NCBI GenBank assembly: GCA_029071345.1
Contig: JAIEAO010000080.1
Span: 1-55,778, forward strand
DNA from: Muribaculaceae bacterium
GTDB taxonomy: Bacteria; Bacteroidota; Bacteroidia; Bacteroidales; Muribaculaceae
Direction of reading: 5' to 3'
DNA: 55,778 nt
Shown here: piece after piece, positions 39,573 to 50,175 of the stretch
How the letters are laid out: every line of letters begins with the position of its first letter
How positions within the stretch are numbered: the stretch's first letter is position 1
Translations under genes and position numbers: made by a program
The notes under the pieces: generated by a model
Seen by the model: only the letters and a program-made list of their open reading frames with translations
What the model was told of the DNA's origin: nothing
The model's database searches: none

Positions 39573-39659
39573 AGTAATAAGAAATAAGTAACAGCCCGAG
39601 TCATTAAGACTTCGGGCTGTAGATATTTAATACCTTAATATTACTTATTACTTAATACT
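39573..39659. terminator. Terminator hairpin nested in an imperfect AT-rich inverted repeat
   Basis: Inner ACAGCCCGA...TCGGGCTGT; outer AGTAATAAGAAATAAGTAA versus TTACTTATTACTTAATACT. Confidence 0.7.
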
Positions 39660-39711
39660 TTATGCGAAGCAATATATTACTTCATACTTTATACTTAAAA
39701 TACGCAGTATT

Positions 39712-40257
39712 TTAGTTCATGTCCATAATGTCGAATCCCTCTCCGAGATCTTCTTCATTATATTCATCGCCGGGGAAGACGTCAAAGTCGAGGTCATCGA
39801 ATTTCTCCTGCGCTTTCAGGTCTACCTTCTTGTCGAATTCGTCGAGATCCACGCTCTGTTTAGGCGCATTTCCTTTCTTGAAGGTGCAGACGGGTTCTGA
39901 CAGATGGCGAGTTGGTAAAATCTCTTTGAGCTCCATGAAGAATGAACGTTCGGTGAGGTAGTCGTATACGAATATCATACGCTGACCTTCTTCTTCGATC
40001 AGTTCGCCTACGGTGGTGTCGTCCATAAGCCATGTGTCTATGTCGCTTGAGCTGTCACCCATGTCCTCAAGTGTGATCTCTTCCTGCTTCTGCCAGTCGT
40101 TATCGCAGAGATAGAAAGAATCGAGTTCGTCCTTGTTATAGTTAACGCTATCCAATACAGCGTTACGTAACTGTAAGAATGTATTTTCTGAATCAATCTC
40201 TATCTCGCGGGCAAAATTGCTCACTTCATCACTTACAAGTTTGAATCTATATACCAT
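39712..40257 (-). CDS. pRiA4b ORF-3/IS1096 TnpR-like family protein
   Basis: MVYRFKLVSDEVSNFAREIEIDSENTFLQLRNAVLDSVNYNKDELDSFYLCDNDWQKQEEI...MIFVYDYLTERSFFMEL. Confidence 0.75.
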   Translation of the reverse strand: MVYRFKLVSDEVSNFAREIEIDSENTFLQLRNAVLDSVNYNKDELDSFYLCDNDWQKQEEITLEDMGDSSSDIDTWLMDDTTVGELIEEEGQRMIFVYDYLTERSFFMELKEILPTRHLSEPVCTFKKGNAPKQSVDLDEFDKKVDLKAQEKFDDLDFDVFPGDEYNEEDLGEGFDIMDMN

Positions 40258-40607
40258 AAGTTACTTTGTTTATGCTTTTCAGGTTCATAACGCGTAGAAG
40301 GTGTATATCTATCCGCTTTATGATAAAATTTAACACTTTTAAAATGGTAGGAGTGCTCTTCCGGAATGTGTGTTTCATGGGTTCCTGTAGAAATCAACAG
40401 TGGGAATCCATCGAGATCCGGAGATTCTCATTCCCGATTATCTTTTGCAGTGCGAATTTAATTCATTTATTGATATTGTCAAAATCCCAGACAATATTTT
40501 TTGTGAATATTTATAAATTTTTCCCGATTCAACTTCCAAACCCGGCATATTCCCGCTGTGCAAGCCATATTTTGGGGTATTGAGAATATTTTTCACGGTG
40601 TGTTCAT

Positions 40608-40660
40608 ATAAAAAAGAAGGCGGCAATGAAGGAGGAAAATTCCTGACATTGCCGTCTTCG
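40608..40660 (-). terminator. Terminator of the decarboxylase operon
   Basis: On the minus strand GAAGACGGCAATG...CATTGCCGCCTTC followed by TTTTTT. Confidence 0.8.
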
Positions 40661-40710
40661 ATATTGAAATTATTAATCGCTTTTGGCGATTTGTGATTTC
40701 AGAGGTTTAA

Positions 40711-41880
40711 TTAGCCTAAGAAGCTCAGGAGCACACCGGCTGCCACTGCCGAACCGATCACACCGGCTACGTTGGGGCCCATGGCGTGCATGAGAAGGTA
40801 ATTGTTGGGGTCATACTCCAGACCGAGGTTGTTGGAGATACGTGCAGCCATCGGAACTGCCGATACACCGGCGTTACCAATAAGCGGGTTGATCTTTTTC
40901 TCGGGACGGAGGAAGAGGTTGAACAGCTTCACTGAAAGCACACCGGATGCAGACGCGATGATGAATGCGCAGAATCCGAGACCGAAGATGATCAGTGTGT
41001 CCCAAGTGAGGAACTTGTCGGCCTGAGTAGAAGCACCCACTGTGAGACCGAGAAGGATGGTAACTATATCGGTCATGGCGTTGCTTGCAGTCTTGGCGAG
41101 ACGTGATGTAACGCCGCTCTCACGAAGCAGGTTGCCGAAGAAGAGCATACCGAGCAATGGAATTGCTGAAGGCACTACAAAGCAGGTGAGCATTACGCCT
41201 ACGATAGGGAAGATGATTTTCTCTCCCTGAGTTACGACACGCACCGGTTTCATCTTGATTGTGCGCTCTTTGTCAGTGGTGAAAAGACGCATCAACGGAG
41301 GCTGGATAAGCGGAATGAGAGCCATGTATGAATAGGCCGACACCGCCACAGCTCCGAGCAGGCTCGGATTGAGCTTGGATGTGGTGAAGATCGCAGTCGG
41401 ACCGTCGGCGCCACCGATGATGGCCACACAGCCGGCCGAAAGTGGATCGAATCCGCAGAGCAATGCCAGCATATAGGCTCCGAAGATACCGAACTGTGCG
41501 CACGCGCCGATGATCATGAGTTTCGGATTGGCAAGAAGGGCCGAGAAGTCGGTCATTGCGCCGATGCCGAGGAAGATCAAAGGGGGATACCATCCTTTTT
41601 CAACACCGTTATAAAGAATATTCAACACTGAGCCTTCCTCGTAGATACCGATTTCCATTCCGGCCTGGAATGGGATATTGCCGAGGAGCATACCGAAGCC
41701 TATGGGCACCAGCAGCAGGGGCTCGAAGTTTTTCTTGATTGCGAGCCAGACAAAGAAGCAGCCAACTGCGAGCATTATCAGGTTGGTGACTTCACAGTTG
41801 TAGAATCCTGTGAATTTCCAGAATGCATCGAGAGTGGAGCTCATGAACTGGCCAAATGAATAATCGCTTGCTAATATCAT
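40711..41880 (-). CDS. Sodium-pumping decarboxylase beta subunit (OadB/GcdB/MmdB family)
   Basis: FLGIGAMTDFSALLANPKLMIIGACAQFGIF, GGADGPTAIFTTSKL, GNAGVSAVPMAARISNNLG, MGPNVAGVIGSAVAAGVLLSFLG. Confidence 0.95.
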   Translation of the reverse strand: MILASDYSFGQFMSSTLDAFWKFTGFYNCEVTNLIMLAVGCFFVWLAIKKNFEPLLLVPIGFGMLLGNIPFQAGMEIGIYEEGSVLNILYNGVEKGWYPPLIFLGIGAMTDFSALLANPKLMIIGACAQFGIFGAYMLALLCGFDPLSAGCVAIIGGADGPTAIFTTSKLNPSLLGAVAVSAYSYMALIPLIQPPLMRLFTTDKERTIKMKPVRVVTQGEKIIFPIVGVMLTCFVVPSAIPLLGMLFFGNLLRESGVTSRLAKTASNAMTDIVTILLGLTVGASTQADKFLTWDTLIIFGLGFCAFIIASASGVLSVKLFNLFLRPEKKINPLIGNAGVSAVPMAARISNNLGLEYDPNNYLLMHAMGPNVAGVIGSAVAAGVLLSFLG

Positions 41881-41904
41881 AGTGGAATCTGGGGCAGTAA
41901 AGGA

Positions 41905-42354
41905 TTATTCGATGATCATGATGTCTGCGCCGTCGAGCACAGAATCACCGACATTAACGAGAATCTGCTTAACTGTACCTCCCTTTGAAGTGTGGATGTC
42001 ATTTTCCATCTTCATAGCCTCAAGCACGCATACGGTGTCGCCGCTCTTCACAACGTCGCCTACTTTTACGGGGAAGCTGAGGATTGTGCCGGGAAGCGGA
42101 CTCTTGACAGCAGCCGAACCGCCGGATACAACGGGAGCCTGTTTTACGGGCTGGGAAGGTGCGGCCTGCGGCTGAGCAGCCGGGGCTTTGCCTGACTGTG
42201 AGAGGGCGGGTTTAGAGGGTTTGGAAGAAGCGGCCTTTTCAAGCTCCACAACGTAGGGAGTGCCGTTAACCTCTACTTTAACTTCATTGTCGGTAACGTC
42301 GCCGACAGCAACGGTAAATTTAAGACCGTTGATTTTATATTTATATTCTTTCAT
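41905..42354 (-). CDS. Biotin/lipoyl-binding carrier protein of the decarboxylase
   Basis: VCVLEAMKMENDIHTSKGG biotinylation motif; Ala/Pro-rich linker. Confidence 0.94.
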   Translation of the reverse strand: MKEYKYKINGLKFTVAVGDVTDNEVKVEVNGTPYVVELEKAASSKPSKPALSQSGKAPAAQPQAAPSQPVKQAPVVSGGSAAVKSPLPGTILSFPVKVGDVVKSGDTVCVLEAMKMENDIHTSKGGTVKQILVNVGDSVLDGADIMIIE

Positions 42355-42377
42355 GAGTTAATTTAAATGTGGATGTA

Positions 42378-42986
42378 TTACTTCAAAGGACGACGATGAG
42401 TGCTTGCACTTGTCACCTCCGGGGTCTGACGCATATTGTAAATCTTGGAGTTCCAGGGAGAATAAGCCTTTCTCATTCTCTTTATTGTAAGGATAGTATC
42501 CTCCATGTCATGACCCTGACCGAAGTGTTCTGCAAGTGCCATACCGATAGCTGCGATCGTCTCACCTGAGTCAAGTTCCTCGTGATGATCCTCGGATGTC
42601 TCGGATGTAACGCCGTGAGCCTGACGTTTTTTATTGCTCATTACTGCAGTTGAGATTTTTCCGAAGCAAAGGAAAAGGATGCTGAGCACGACAAGCGCGC
42701 CGACCACGATACACATGGCGATGATTGTGATTGCGCCGCCGAATTTGTCGTTTTCTGCTGCATTCTTTGCTTTTTCAGCCTGCAACGCTTTGCGGCTCAT
42801 CTCGCTCATCTGCACGGTGTCTACCTCTTTGGAGTCGACCCAATCACCTTCTACGTTGGTCTGGTCGCCCTCGGTGGAGACTTCCGTATATTCGGTCTGC
42901 GGTTCTGTCTGGAGCATCGCTACGGCAGGAGTTGCCGTAAGCAATGCGCCACACAGTGCCACACTCAAAATATATTTTTTTGACAT
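42378..42986 (-). CDS. OadG-like decarboxylase gamma subunit
   Basis: Single TM segment (AITIIAMCIVVGALVVLSILFLCFG), position between carrier and carboxyltransferase genes. Confidence 0.8.
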   Translation of the reverse strand: MSKKYILSVALCGALLTATPAVAMLQTEPQTEYTEVSTEGDQTNVEGDWVDSKEVDTVQMSEMSRKALQAEKAKNAAENDKFGGAITIIAMCIVVGALVVLSILFLCFGKISTAVMSNKKRQAHGVTSETSEDHHEELDSGETIAAIGMALAEHFGQGHDMEDTILTIKRMRKAYSPWNSKIYNMRQTPEVTSASTHRRPLK

Positions 42987-43001
42987 TCTGATGCGTGTTA
43001 A

Positions 43002-44555
43002 TTATAAAGGAATATTGCCGTGTTTCTTGGCAGGATTTGTCTGTTTCTTTGTAGCCAGCATATTGAGGGCCTTGATTATGCGGAAACGAGTGTTGCGCGG
43101 TTCAATAACGTCATCAATATAGCCGTACTTGGCAGCGTTGTAGGGGTTAGCGAAGAGCTCGCGGTATTCCTCCTCTTTCTCTTTGATGAATGCGGCGGGA
43201 TTCTCCTGAGTCTTAGCCTCTTTAGCGTAAAGTACGCCGACAGCACCTTCAGCACCCATAACGGCGATCTCAGCTGAGGGCCATGCGTAGTTGACATCGC
43301 CGCGGAGCTGCTTACAGCTCATCACGATGTGGCTACCGCCGTAGCTCTTGCGGAGAGTAACCGTAACCTTAGGCACTGTTGCCTCGCCGTAAGCGTAGAG
43401 AAGTTTAGCGCCGTGGAGGATGACGCCGTTGTATTCCTGACCGGTGCCGGGAAGGAAGCCGGGAACGTCAACGAGAGTAACCAGAGGAATGTTGAACGCG
43501 TCGCAGAAGCGTACGAAACGAGCGGCTTTACGAGAAGCGTTTGAGTCGAGCACACCTGCGAGAACCTTGGGCTGGTTAGCCACGATACCTACAGCCTGGC
43601 CGTTGAAGCGTGCGAAGCCGATGATGATGTTCTTGGCGTAGTCGCGTGCGATTTCGAGGAATTCGCCGTTGTCAACGATTGCGCCGATCACATCATACAT
43701 ATCGTAGCTGCGTTTTGCGCTGTCGGGGATGATGTCGTTAAGTTTATCCTCAAGACGATCGATGGGATCCTCGCAAGCCACGAGAGGAGTCTCTTCGAGG
43801 TTGTTCTGCGGAATGTAGCTGAGAAGTTTGCGTACGATCTGGATAGCCTCTTCCTCGCTTTCAGCAGCGAAATGAGTCACACCGCTCTTCGATGCGTGAA
43901 CAGATGCGCCTCCGAGGTCTTCCTGCGAAACGTCCTCACCGGTAACGGTCTTGACAACTGTCGGACCTGTAAGGAACATATAGGAAAGACCCTTGGTCAT
44001 GATAGTGAAGTCGGTAAGCGCGGGGCTATAAACGGCACCACCGGCGCAGGGACCGAGGATGGCGGAAATCTGGGGGATAACGCCTGAAGCAAGGATGTTG
44101 CGCTGGAAGATCTCAGAGTATCCGGCGAGAGCGTTGATACCCTCCTGGATACGTGCGCCACCAGAGTCGTTAAGACCGATTACGGGAGCGCCCATCTTCA
44201 TGGCCATATCCATAACTTTGCAAATCTTCTGTGCCATAGTCTCGGAGAGTGAACCGCCGAGAACGGTGAAGTCCTGAGCGAATACATAAACGAGACGCCC
44301 CTCAACAGTACCGAAACCGGTTACAACACCGTCGCCGAGGGGGTGTTTCTTATCCATGCCGAAGTTAGTGGAGCGATGTGTAACGAACATATCCAGCTCT
44401 TCAAAACTTCCTTCGTCGAGAAGCATTGCAATACGCTCGCGGGCGGTGTATTTGCCACGCTGATGCTGTTTCTCGATAGCTTTTTCGCCGCCTCCGAGAC
44501 GAGCCTCAGCTCTTTTCTCGATAAGCACGTTGATTTTTTCTTCTTGCTTGCTCAT
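43002..44555 (-). CDS. mmdA: Acyl-CoA carboxylase/methylmalonyl-CoA decarboxylase carboxyltransferase subunit
   Basis: [75 protein letters not shown]. Confidence 0.93.
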   Translation of the reverse strand: MSKQEEKINVLIEKRAEARLGGGEKAIEKQHQRGKYTARERIAMLLDEGSFEELDMFVTHRSTNFGMDKKHPLGDGVVTGFGTVEGRLVYVFAQDFTVLGGSLSETMAQKICKVMDMAMKMGAPVIGLNDSGGARIQEGINALAGYSEIFQRNILASGVIPQISAILGPCAGGAVYSPALTDFTIMTKGLSYMFLTGPTVVKTVTGEDVSQEDLGGASVHASKSGVTHFAAESEEEAIQIVRKLLSYIPQNNLEETPLVACEDPIDRLEDKLNDIIPDSAKRSYDMYDVIGAIVDNGEFLEIARDYAKNIIIGFARFNGQAVGIVANQPKVLAGVLDSNASRKAARFVRFCDAFNIPLVTLVDVPGFLPGTGQEYNGVILHGAKLLYAYGEATVPKVTVTLRKSYGGSHIVMSCKQLRGDVNYAWPSAEIAVMGAEGAVGVLYAKEAKTQENPAAFIKEKEEEYRELFANPYNAAKYGYIDDVIEPRNTRFRIIKALNMLATKKQTNPAKKHGNIPL

Positions 44556-44653
44556 TATATATTGAGTTTTAAGTTCATTTAGAAGTCCATCAGCCAGTGA
44601 TGGGGAAGATGATAATAATGGAAAGAGGATGCATCATTATGATATTGGGAAAT

Positions 44654-44681
44654 GTAGGGACATGGCGTGCCATGTCTCTAC
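44654..44681. repeat. 28-bp palindrome GTAGGGACATGGCGTGCCATGTCTCTAC (same family as 11746-11765)
   Basis: Arms pair with one G-U and a 2-nt GT centre; core GGCRTGCC and GTAGGG prefix shared with the other copy. Confidence 0.8.
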
Positions 44682-44720
44682 TGAGATCATTTTAACACAG
44701 CCTCTATTTTTAATTGTAGA

Positions 44721-45140
44721 TTACTTATTAGGATCTTCGCAGAGTTCTGTGAGAACAGCCTCTGTGCTCTTCGGGTGAAGGAATGCAATCTGCAGACCGT
44801 CGGCACCTTTGCGGGGAGCTTTGTCGATAAGTTTGATACCTTTCTCCTCAGCTTCAGCGAGAGCGTTGGCAACGCCATCTTCTACGGCAAACGCCATGTG
44901 GTGCATTCCACCGCGGCCACCGTTCTTCTCGATGAATTTAGCGATTGTGCTTTCGGGAGTAGTGGCTTCAAGAAGCTCTATCTTAGTGTCGCCGACTTTG
45001 AAGAAAGCTGTAGTTACTTTCTGGTCCTCAACAACTTCCTGCTTGTAGCATTTAAGACCTAAAACGGTTTCGTAATACTTGATAGCCTCTTCGAGGTTGG
45101 GCACTGCTATGCCAATGTGCTCAATGTGAGAAATTTTCAT
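44721..45140 (-). CDS. mce: Methylmalonyl-CoA epimerase
   Basis: [62 protein letters not shown]. Confidence 0.94.
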   Translation of the reverse strand: MKISHIEHIGIAVPNLEEAIKYYETVLGLKCYKQEVVEDQKVTTAFFKVGDTKIELLEATTPESTIAKFIEKNGGRGGMHHMAFAVEDGVANALAEAEEKGIKLIDKAPRKGADGLQIAFLHPKSTEAVLTELCEDPNK

Positions 45141-45289
45141 TGAATTTAATATTTAGGTTAGAATTATAGTATTATCAAAAGGTCAGTTATAGCATCCTTA
45201 AATTGCAGGACACAGCCATAAAAGACCCTTGTGGTGTCTAATTTGGTGCAAATATACTAAATTTTTTCGTGTGTATGATAAATTTTTTG

Positions 45290-45297
45290 TAAATTTG
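45290..45297 (+). promoter_or_regulatory. -7 promoter element upstream of lpxD
   Basis: TAAATTTG. Confidence 0.5.
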
Positions 45298-45356
45298 CAA
45301 AAACAACAGAATCTTCGCCAATCTCAAAGATGGCGAAGGGCACAGACTATTTTACG

Positions 45357-46352
45357 ATGGAACTAACTCCCCAACTTCTCGCCTCTTTCGTAGGAGGCAA
45401 GGTTGAAGGCGATGGTAATGTAATGATCACGGGTTTTGCCAAGATTGAGGAAGCAAAGCCTGGTAGCGTTACGTTCATAGCCAACCCAAAATATGCGCAT
45501 TTCATATACGACACTCAGGCATCTGCAGTGTTGGTATCCGACGATTTTCAGCTTGAAAAACCGGTAAACACCACTCTTATACGCGTTAAAGATCCGTATG
45601 TGGCTCTTGCCGATCTGATGAACCAGATGCAGAAAAGCGTGCCTCGTCCGCAAGGGATTGAGAATCCATGTTTCATATCGGAAGGAGTGGAAATTCCTGA
45701 AGATGCCTATATCGGAGCGTTTGCTTATATAGGTAAAGGTGTGAAAATAGGTAAGGGTGTGCAAATCTATCCTCAGACCTATATCGGCGATGGAGTGGTG
45801 ATCGGCGATGAAAGCGTGATCCGTGCCGGCGTAAAGATATATCAGGACTGCGAGATAGGCCACCGCTGCATCATTCATTCGGGTGCGGTAATCGGTGCCG
45901 ACGGATTCGGATTCGCACCGCTTCCCGATGGGTCTTACGAGAAAATTCCGCAGATCGGTAAGGTTGTGATAGAGGACGACGTGGAGATCGGCGCGAACAC
46001 TACAATCGACCGCGCCACTTTCGGCTGCACCCGTATCGGTTATGGCACGAAGCTTGACAATCTGGTGCAGGTGGCTCACAATGTGGAAATCGGCCGGGGC
46101 AATGTGTTTGCAGCCCAGACCGGTATAGCCGGTTCGACCAAGATTGGCGATTACAATCAGGTCGGAGGTCAATGCGGATTCGCAGGCCATATAAAGATCG
46201 GAAGCATGAACCAATTTGGCGCGCAGTCCGGGATTCCAAACAGCGTGGGAGACCACAAGCGTCTTATCGGATATCCGGCGGTTGATGCCATGCAGTTTGC
46301 CAAGACCCAGGTCTATCTCAAAAGACTCGGAGAATTTTTCAATAAAAAGTAA
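45357..46352 (+). CDS. lpxD: UDP-3-O-(3-hydroxyacyl)glucosamine N-acyltransferase
   Basis: Left-handed beta-helix hexapeptides, [55 protein letters not shown]; start at MELTPQLL preferred. Confidence 0.96.
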   Translation: MELTPQLLASFVGGKVEGDGNVMITGFAKIEEAKPGSVTFIANPKYAHFIYDTQASAVLVSDDFQLEKPVNTTLIRVKDPYVALADLMNQMQKSVPRPQGIENPCFISEGVEIPEDAYIGAFAYIGKGVKIGKGVQIYPQTYIGDGVVIGDESVIRAGVKIYQDCEIGHRCIIHSGAVIGADGFGFAPLPDGSYEKIPQIGKVVIEDDVEIGANTTIDRATFGCTRIGYGTKLDNLVQVAHNVEIGRGNVFAAQTGIAGSTKIGDYNQVGGQCGFAGHIKIGSMNQFGAQSGIPNSVGDHKRLIGYPAVDAMQFAKTQVYLKRLGEFFNKK

Positions 46353-46417
46353 ATAATAACAATGCCCGGAGCGTCGGCCGAAATGAGACTGGTGCTGACG
46401 GGCGGAAAAGATAATAT

Positions 46418-47800
46418 ATGCAACAGCTAACACTTAACGCTCCGTTTGCCGTATGCGGCAAAGGATTGCACTCAGGATTAACAATAACAGCAACCTTTAA
46501 TCCGGCGCCCGAAAACACAGGCTACCGCATCTGCCGTATAGACCTCGAAGATAAACCTGTGGTTCCGGCTGTGGCCGAAAATGTGGTCGATACTCAGCGT
46601 GGCACCGTTCTTGGAAAAGGAGATGTGAGGATTTCTACAGTAGAGCACGCTTTGGCAGCCCTTTATGCAGCCGGTGTGGATAACTGTCTTATCGAAGTTG
46701 ACGGCCCGGAACTTCCGATTCTCGACGGAAGTGCCATTGTATATGTAAACGCAATCGAGAGCGTCGGTCTGAAGGAGCAGAATGCTGATAAGGATTTCTA
46801 TATTATTAAGGAGAAGATGCAGCTGAAAGATGAGCAGACCGGCTCCACGCTGACTATGTATCCTGAAGATGGTTTCAGCGTAGAGTGCATGGTGGAATAT
46901 AATTCGCCGATTCTTCCCAATCAGTTTGCCGTGCTCGATGACCTGTCTGAATTCAAGCAGGAGGTGGCAAGCGCGCGTACGTTTGTATTTGTGCGTGAGA
47001 TCGAGCAGCTTCTCAATTATAACCTTATCAAAGGTGGTGATCTCGACAATGCAATCGTAATCTATGATCAGGAAATTTCACAGGAGAAGATCGATGAGAT
47101 CTGCGACATCGTTAATGTGCCTCATATGCACCTCAGCAAACTCGGCTATATCAATCCCAAACCTTTGACATGGGATAACGAGCCTGCCCGCCATAAACTC
47201 ATGGATATCATCGGCGATCTCGCTCTAATCGGCCGCCCGCTCAAAGGTAGAGTCGTAGCTATCCGTCCGGGTCACACCATCAACAATAAGTTTACGCGCA
47301 TGATCCGCAAGGAGGTGAAGCACACTGAGGTTCAGAGCCCGCTTTACAACCCTAATGAGGCTCCGATCATCGACGTTAACGGTATTAAAAAGCTGCTTCC
47401 GCACCGTTATCCTTTCTTGCTTATCGATAAGATTATCGAAATCGACCGCAAGCATTGCGTGGCAGTGAAGAATGTCACGGTCAACGAACCCTTCTTCCAG
47501 GGTCATTTCCCGCAGGAGCCCGTAATGCCCGGTGTGCTTCAGGTTGAGGCTATGGCTCAGGCAGCCGGTGTGTTAGTACTCAATTTCCTTGAGGATGCCG
47601 ATAAATATTCCACTTATTTCCTTAAGATTGACAACGTCAAATTCCGTCAGAAAGTGGTTCCCGGCAACACACTCTTGCTCAGCGTAAGCCTTATGACGGA
47701 GATCCGCAGAGGTTGCGCGGTTGTCAAAGGATATGCGTTTGTAGGAGAAAAGATAGTTTGCGAAGCTGAGTTTATGGCTCAGATCATAAAGAATAAATAA
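46418..47800 (+). CDS. lpxC/fabZ: Bifunctional UDP-3-O-acyl-GlcNAc deacetylase / 3-hydroxyacyl-ACP dehydratase
   Basis: N-terminal STVEHALAALYAAGVDNC, HKLMDIIGDLALIGRPLKG; C-terminal LLPHRYPFLLIDKI, FFQGHFPQEPVMPGVLQVEAMAQAAG. Confidence 0.97.
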   Translation: MQQLTLNAPFAVCGKGLHSGLTITATFNPAPENTGYRICRIDLEDKPVVPAVAENVVDTQRGTVLGKGDVRISTVEHALAALYAAGVDNCLIEVDGPELPILDGSAIVYVNAIESVGLKEQNADKDFYIIKEKMQLKDEQTGSTLTMYPEDGFSVECMVEYNSPILPNQFAVLDDLSEFKQEVASARTFVFVREIEQLLNYNLIKGGDLDNAIVIYDQEISQEKIDEICDIVNVPHMHLSKLGYINPKPLTWDNEPARHKLMDIIGDLALIGRPLKGRVVAIRPGHTINNKFTRMIRKEVKHTEVQSPLYNPNEAPIIDVNGIKKLLPHRYPFLLIDKIIEIDRKHCVAVKNVTVNEPFFQGHFPQEPVMPGVLQVEAMAQAAGVLVLNFLEDADKYSTYFLKIDNVKFRQKVVPGNTLLLSVSLMTEIRRGCAVVKGYAFVGEKIVCEAEFMAQIIKNK

Positions 47801-47812
47801 AGAGTCGGCATT

Positions 47813-48586
47813 ATGACAAAAATGTATTCTGTGCATCCGGAAGCCAAAATCGGCAATAACGTGTCGATAGGTAACTATACGAATATCTATGACGATGTAG
47901 AGATCGGTGACAATTGTGAGATTTACGGTAACGTCACTATTTTCCCCGGTGCCCGTATCGGCGACAACGTGAGAATTTTTCCCGGAGCTGTTATTGCCGG
48001 TATCCCGCAGGATTTAAAATTTCGCGGAGAAAAAACATACGCTTACATCGGCAACGGCACTACACTGCGTGAGTGTGTGACCGTAAACCGAGGCACAGCT
48101 TCGAAGGGTGAGACCCGGGTGGGTGAGAACTGTCTTATCATGGCTTACTCTCATGTGGCTCATGACTGCAAGCTCGGAAACCGCGTGATCATCTCAAATG
48201 CCACTCAGCTCGCGGGCGAGGTGGTGGTTGATGATGCGGCGGTGATCGGTGGCGGAAGTTTGATTCATCAGTTCTGTCATCTGGGTCGCAACATCATGCT
48301 TCAGGGCGGTGCTTTGGTAAACAAGGATATCCCGCCGTTCGTGAAGGCTGCCCGCGAACCGATTTCGTATGTCGGTTTAAATTCGATCGGTCTGCATCGC
48401 AACGGTTTCCCGGAGGAGGATATCCGTCATATATCTGATATATACAGGATTCTCTATATGAGCGATCTTAATGTCACCAATGCAGTGAAAGTGATCGAAG
48501 AAACTATACCTCAATCGAAATATAGAGATGAGATTGTAGAATTCGTGACTAAATCCGAAAGAGGTATCATCCGCTCGGTAATTTAA
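47813..48586 (+). CDS. lpxA: Acyl-ACP--UDP-GlcNAc O-acyltransferase
   Basis: VHPEAKIGNNVSIGNY, IAGIPQDLKFRGEKTY, TTLRECVTVNRGTASKGETRVGENCLIMAYSHVAHDC. Confidence 0.97.
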   Translation: MTKMYSVHPEAKIGNNVSIGNYTNIYDDVEIGDNCEIYGNVTIFPGARIGDNVRIFPGAVIAGIPQDLKFRGEKTYAYIGNGTTLRECVTVNRGTASKGETRVGENCLIMAYSHVAHDCKLGNRVIISNATQLAGEVVVDDAAVIGGGSLIHQFCHLGRNIMLQGGALVNKDIPPFVKAAREPISYVGLNSIGLHRNGFPEEDIRHISDIYRILYMSDLNVTNAVKVIEETIPQSKYRDEIVEFVTKSERGIIRSVI

Positions 48587-48690
48587 GTAAGTTTAAACAA
48601 TTATTTTATATTCGTCTCGAATCTCAGTAAAAACTGATTATCGATTCTTACTTATTAGAATCCGATAAGCCTTGAATAGGCAAGACAATA

Positions 48691-48735
48691 AAAGCCCCGC
48701 ATTGAGCCGGATTAGCCGGAGAAATGCGGGGTTAT
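48691..48735. terminator. Bidirectional terminator between lpxA and MFS transporter gene
   Basis: AGCCCCGCATT...AATGCGGGGTT with inner CCGG/CCGG. Confidence 0.8.
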
Positions 48736-48747
48736 CTTATAATCGTG

Positions 48748-50025
48748 TTATTGATATAATTCAGGCTTTACTTGTACTGAATAAGTATTGCGTTTCCAAA
48801 GCATAAAGAGGATCAGCAGAATCATAATCGTGCCGTTGAGGATATAAGAGAAATTGGTATTGCTTTCGGCATCGAAGAGTTTGCCTAAACCGTCGACAAC
48901 GACTGGGGTCAAAGAGATGCCGATATAATTTGCGGTGAGAACATAACTGAAATATTTGCTTGATTCCTTAGCCGAAGGCGCAAGATATGTCGCCTTGTCA
49001 TAGATAATAGGTTGCATCGTGCCGTAAGCGAGCCCCATCACGGCCACGGCGATGAGATAGCCAATGTAATGATGGAAAAATCCCGTCGCATATAAGGATA
49101 GCATAATAATGACAGCTCCGAATATCATAACATCTTTTCCCAAATATTTTATAGTCTTTGGCAGCGCGAATCCGGCGAGTGTGCAGGCGAGGAAATATAT
49201 CGAAGTAGCGGTGCCGGTGTTGCCTGTAGAAAGATTATAATGCTTGAATGTAAACGGGAGATAATATGAGACAACCTCGGTGGCATAAGTGATCGTGAAA
49301 TATATGATGATAACCCCGATCAGTAGTTTCAGACTTTGTTTTCCTGTAAAATTCAGCGTGGATGTGGTGTTGTGATTAATCAAGACTGCATCTTTCTTCG
49401 CCGTTAATGACTGATCTGCAGACTCCTGACTTGAAATCCTATGTTTCTCAATATAAGAGGATGTAAGAAATGGTACCAGACATAGAGGAATGATAGGAAT
49501 CAGATATACGATAAAGGGGAGATGCCAGTTGTGGCTGGCTACCAAACCCACAAAGAATGTTCCAAGAATGATAGTAAAGTTTGATACTCCGCTTTTCATT
49601 CCTAAATATTTTACTCTGGCCGGTCCGCTGAAATATTGACCGATAAGACCTCCGGCAAGGGGCACAACGATTCCGCAACCGACACCGAGCAGGGCACTAA
49701 TCACTATTAGCTGAATCATAGAGTCGGAGATCAGATATAATATGCCGGCCAAAAGATATATTGCAAGGCCTATGGTCACGAGCAGCGACTGTTTGCATTT
49801 CACTGAGAGTTTTCCGGCGATCAGCATAAAAGGAATGATTACCAGATTCGGCAGAACGGTGAGCAACTGAATCTCGAACTCCGAAGCTGTCGGAAAAATT
49901 GTCTGAAGACGCCCCATGATAGGCGAGATCGCTAATCCCGGCAGATTCACGGTCAGAGAGATTGACAGAATAGCCAATAAAGTGATGAGGGGAATTTTAC
50001 CCGAACCGGAATCGACGTATTTCAT
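48748..50025 (-). CDS. Major facilitator superfamily transporter
   Basis: 425 aa, about 12 TM, GGLIGQYFSGPARVKYLGMKSGVSN. Confidence 0.88.
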   Translation of the reverse strand: MKYVDSGSGKIPLITLLAILSISLTVNLPGLAISPIMGRLQTIFPTASEFEIQLLTVLPNLVIIPFMLIAGKLSVKCKQSLLVTIGLAIYLLAGILYLISDSMIQLIVISALLGVGCGIVVPLAGGLIGQYFSGPARVKYLGMKSGVSNFTIILGTFFVGLVASHNWHLPFIVYLIPIIPLCLVPFLTSSYIEKHRISSQESADQSLTAKKDAVLINHNTTSTLNFTGKQSLKLLIGVIIIYFTITYATEVVSYYLPFTFKHYNLSTGNTGTATSIYFLACTLAGFALPKTIKYLGKDVMIFGAVIIMLSLYATGFFHHYIGYLIAVAVMGLAYGTMQPIIYDKATYLAPSAKESSKYFSYVLTANYIGISLTPVVVDGLGKLFDAESNTNFSYILNGTIMILLILFMLWKRNTYSVQVKPELYQ

Positions 50026-50175
50026 AGTATTAAGATATTAAGAATTAAAATTATCGTAACAATTTACGCAGAATAATTATATGACTCTAACACATAAATC
50101 GTTAAGATAGTTTTATTGCTGGCGGATAAAAATTTACTGCGCTTTTTGACTGAGCCGGTTTGTGAAATGAAAATT

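Noticed and set aside
39640-39715. Possible CRISPR-like or tandem array of TTACTT words
   Set aside because: Units are short, irregular and lack unique spacers; better described as AT-rich degenerate inverted repeat.
45363-46433. 356-aa minus-strand ORF antisense to lpxD
   Set aside because: Entirely overlaps a confidently identified lpxD on the other strand; low-complexity His/Tyr/Ile-rich translation, typical of a codon-bias artefact.
46418-47800. lpxC/fabZ fusion as a novel gene fusion
   Set aside because: The fusion is a well-known feature of Bacteroidetes.
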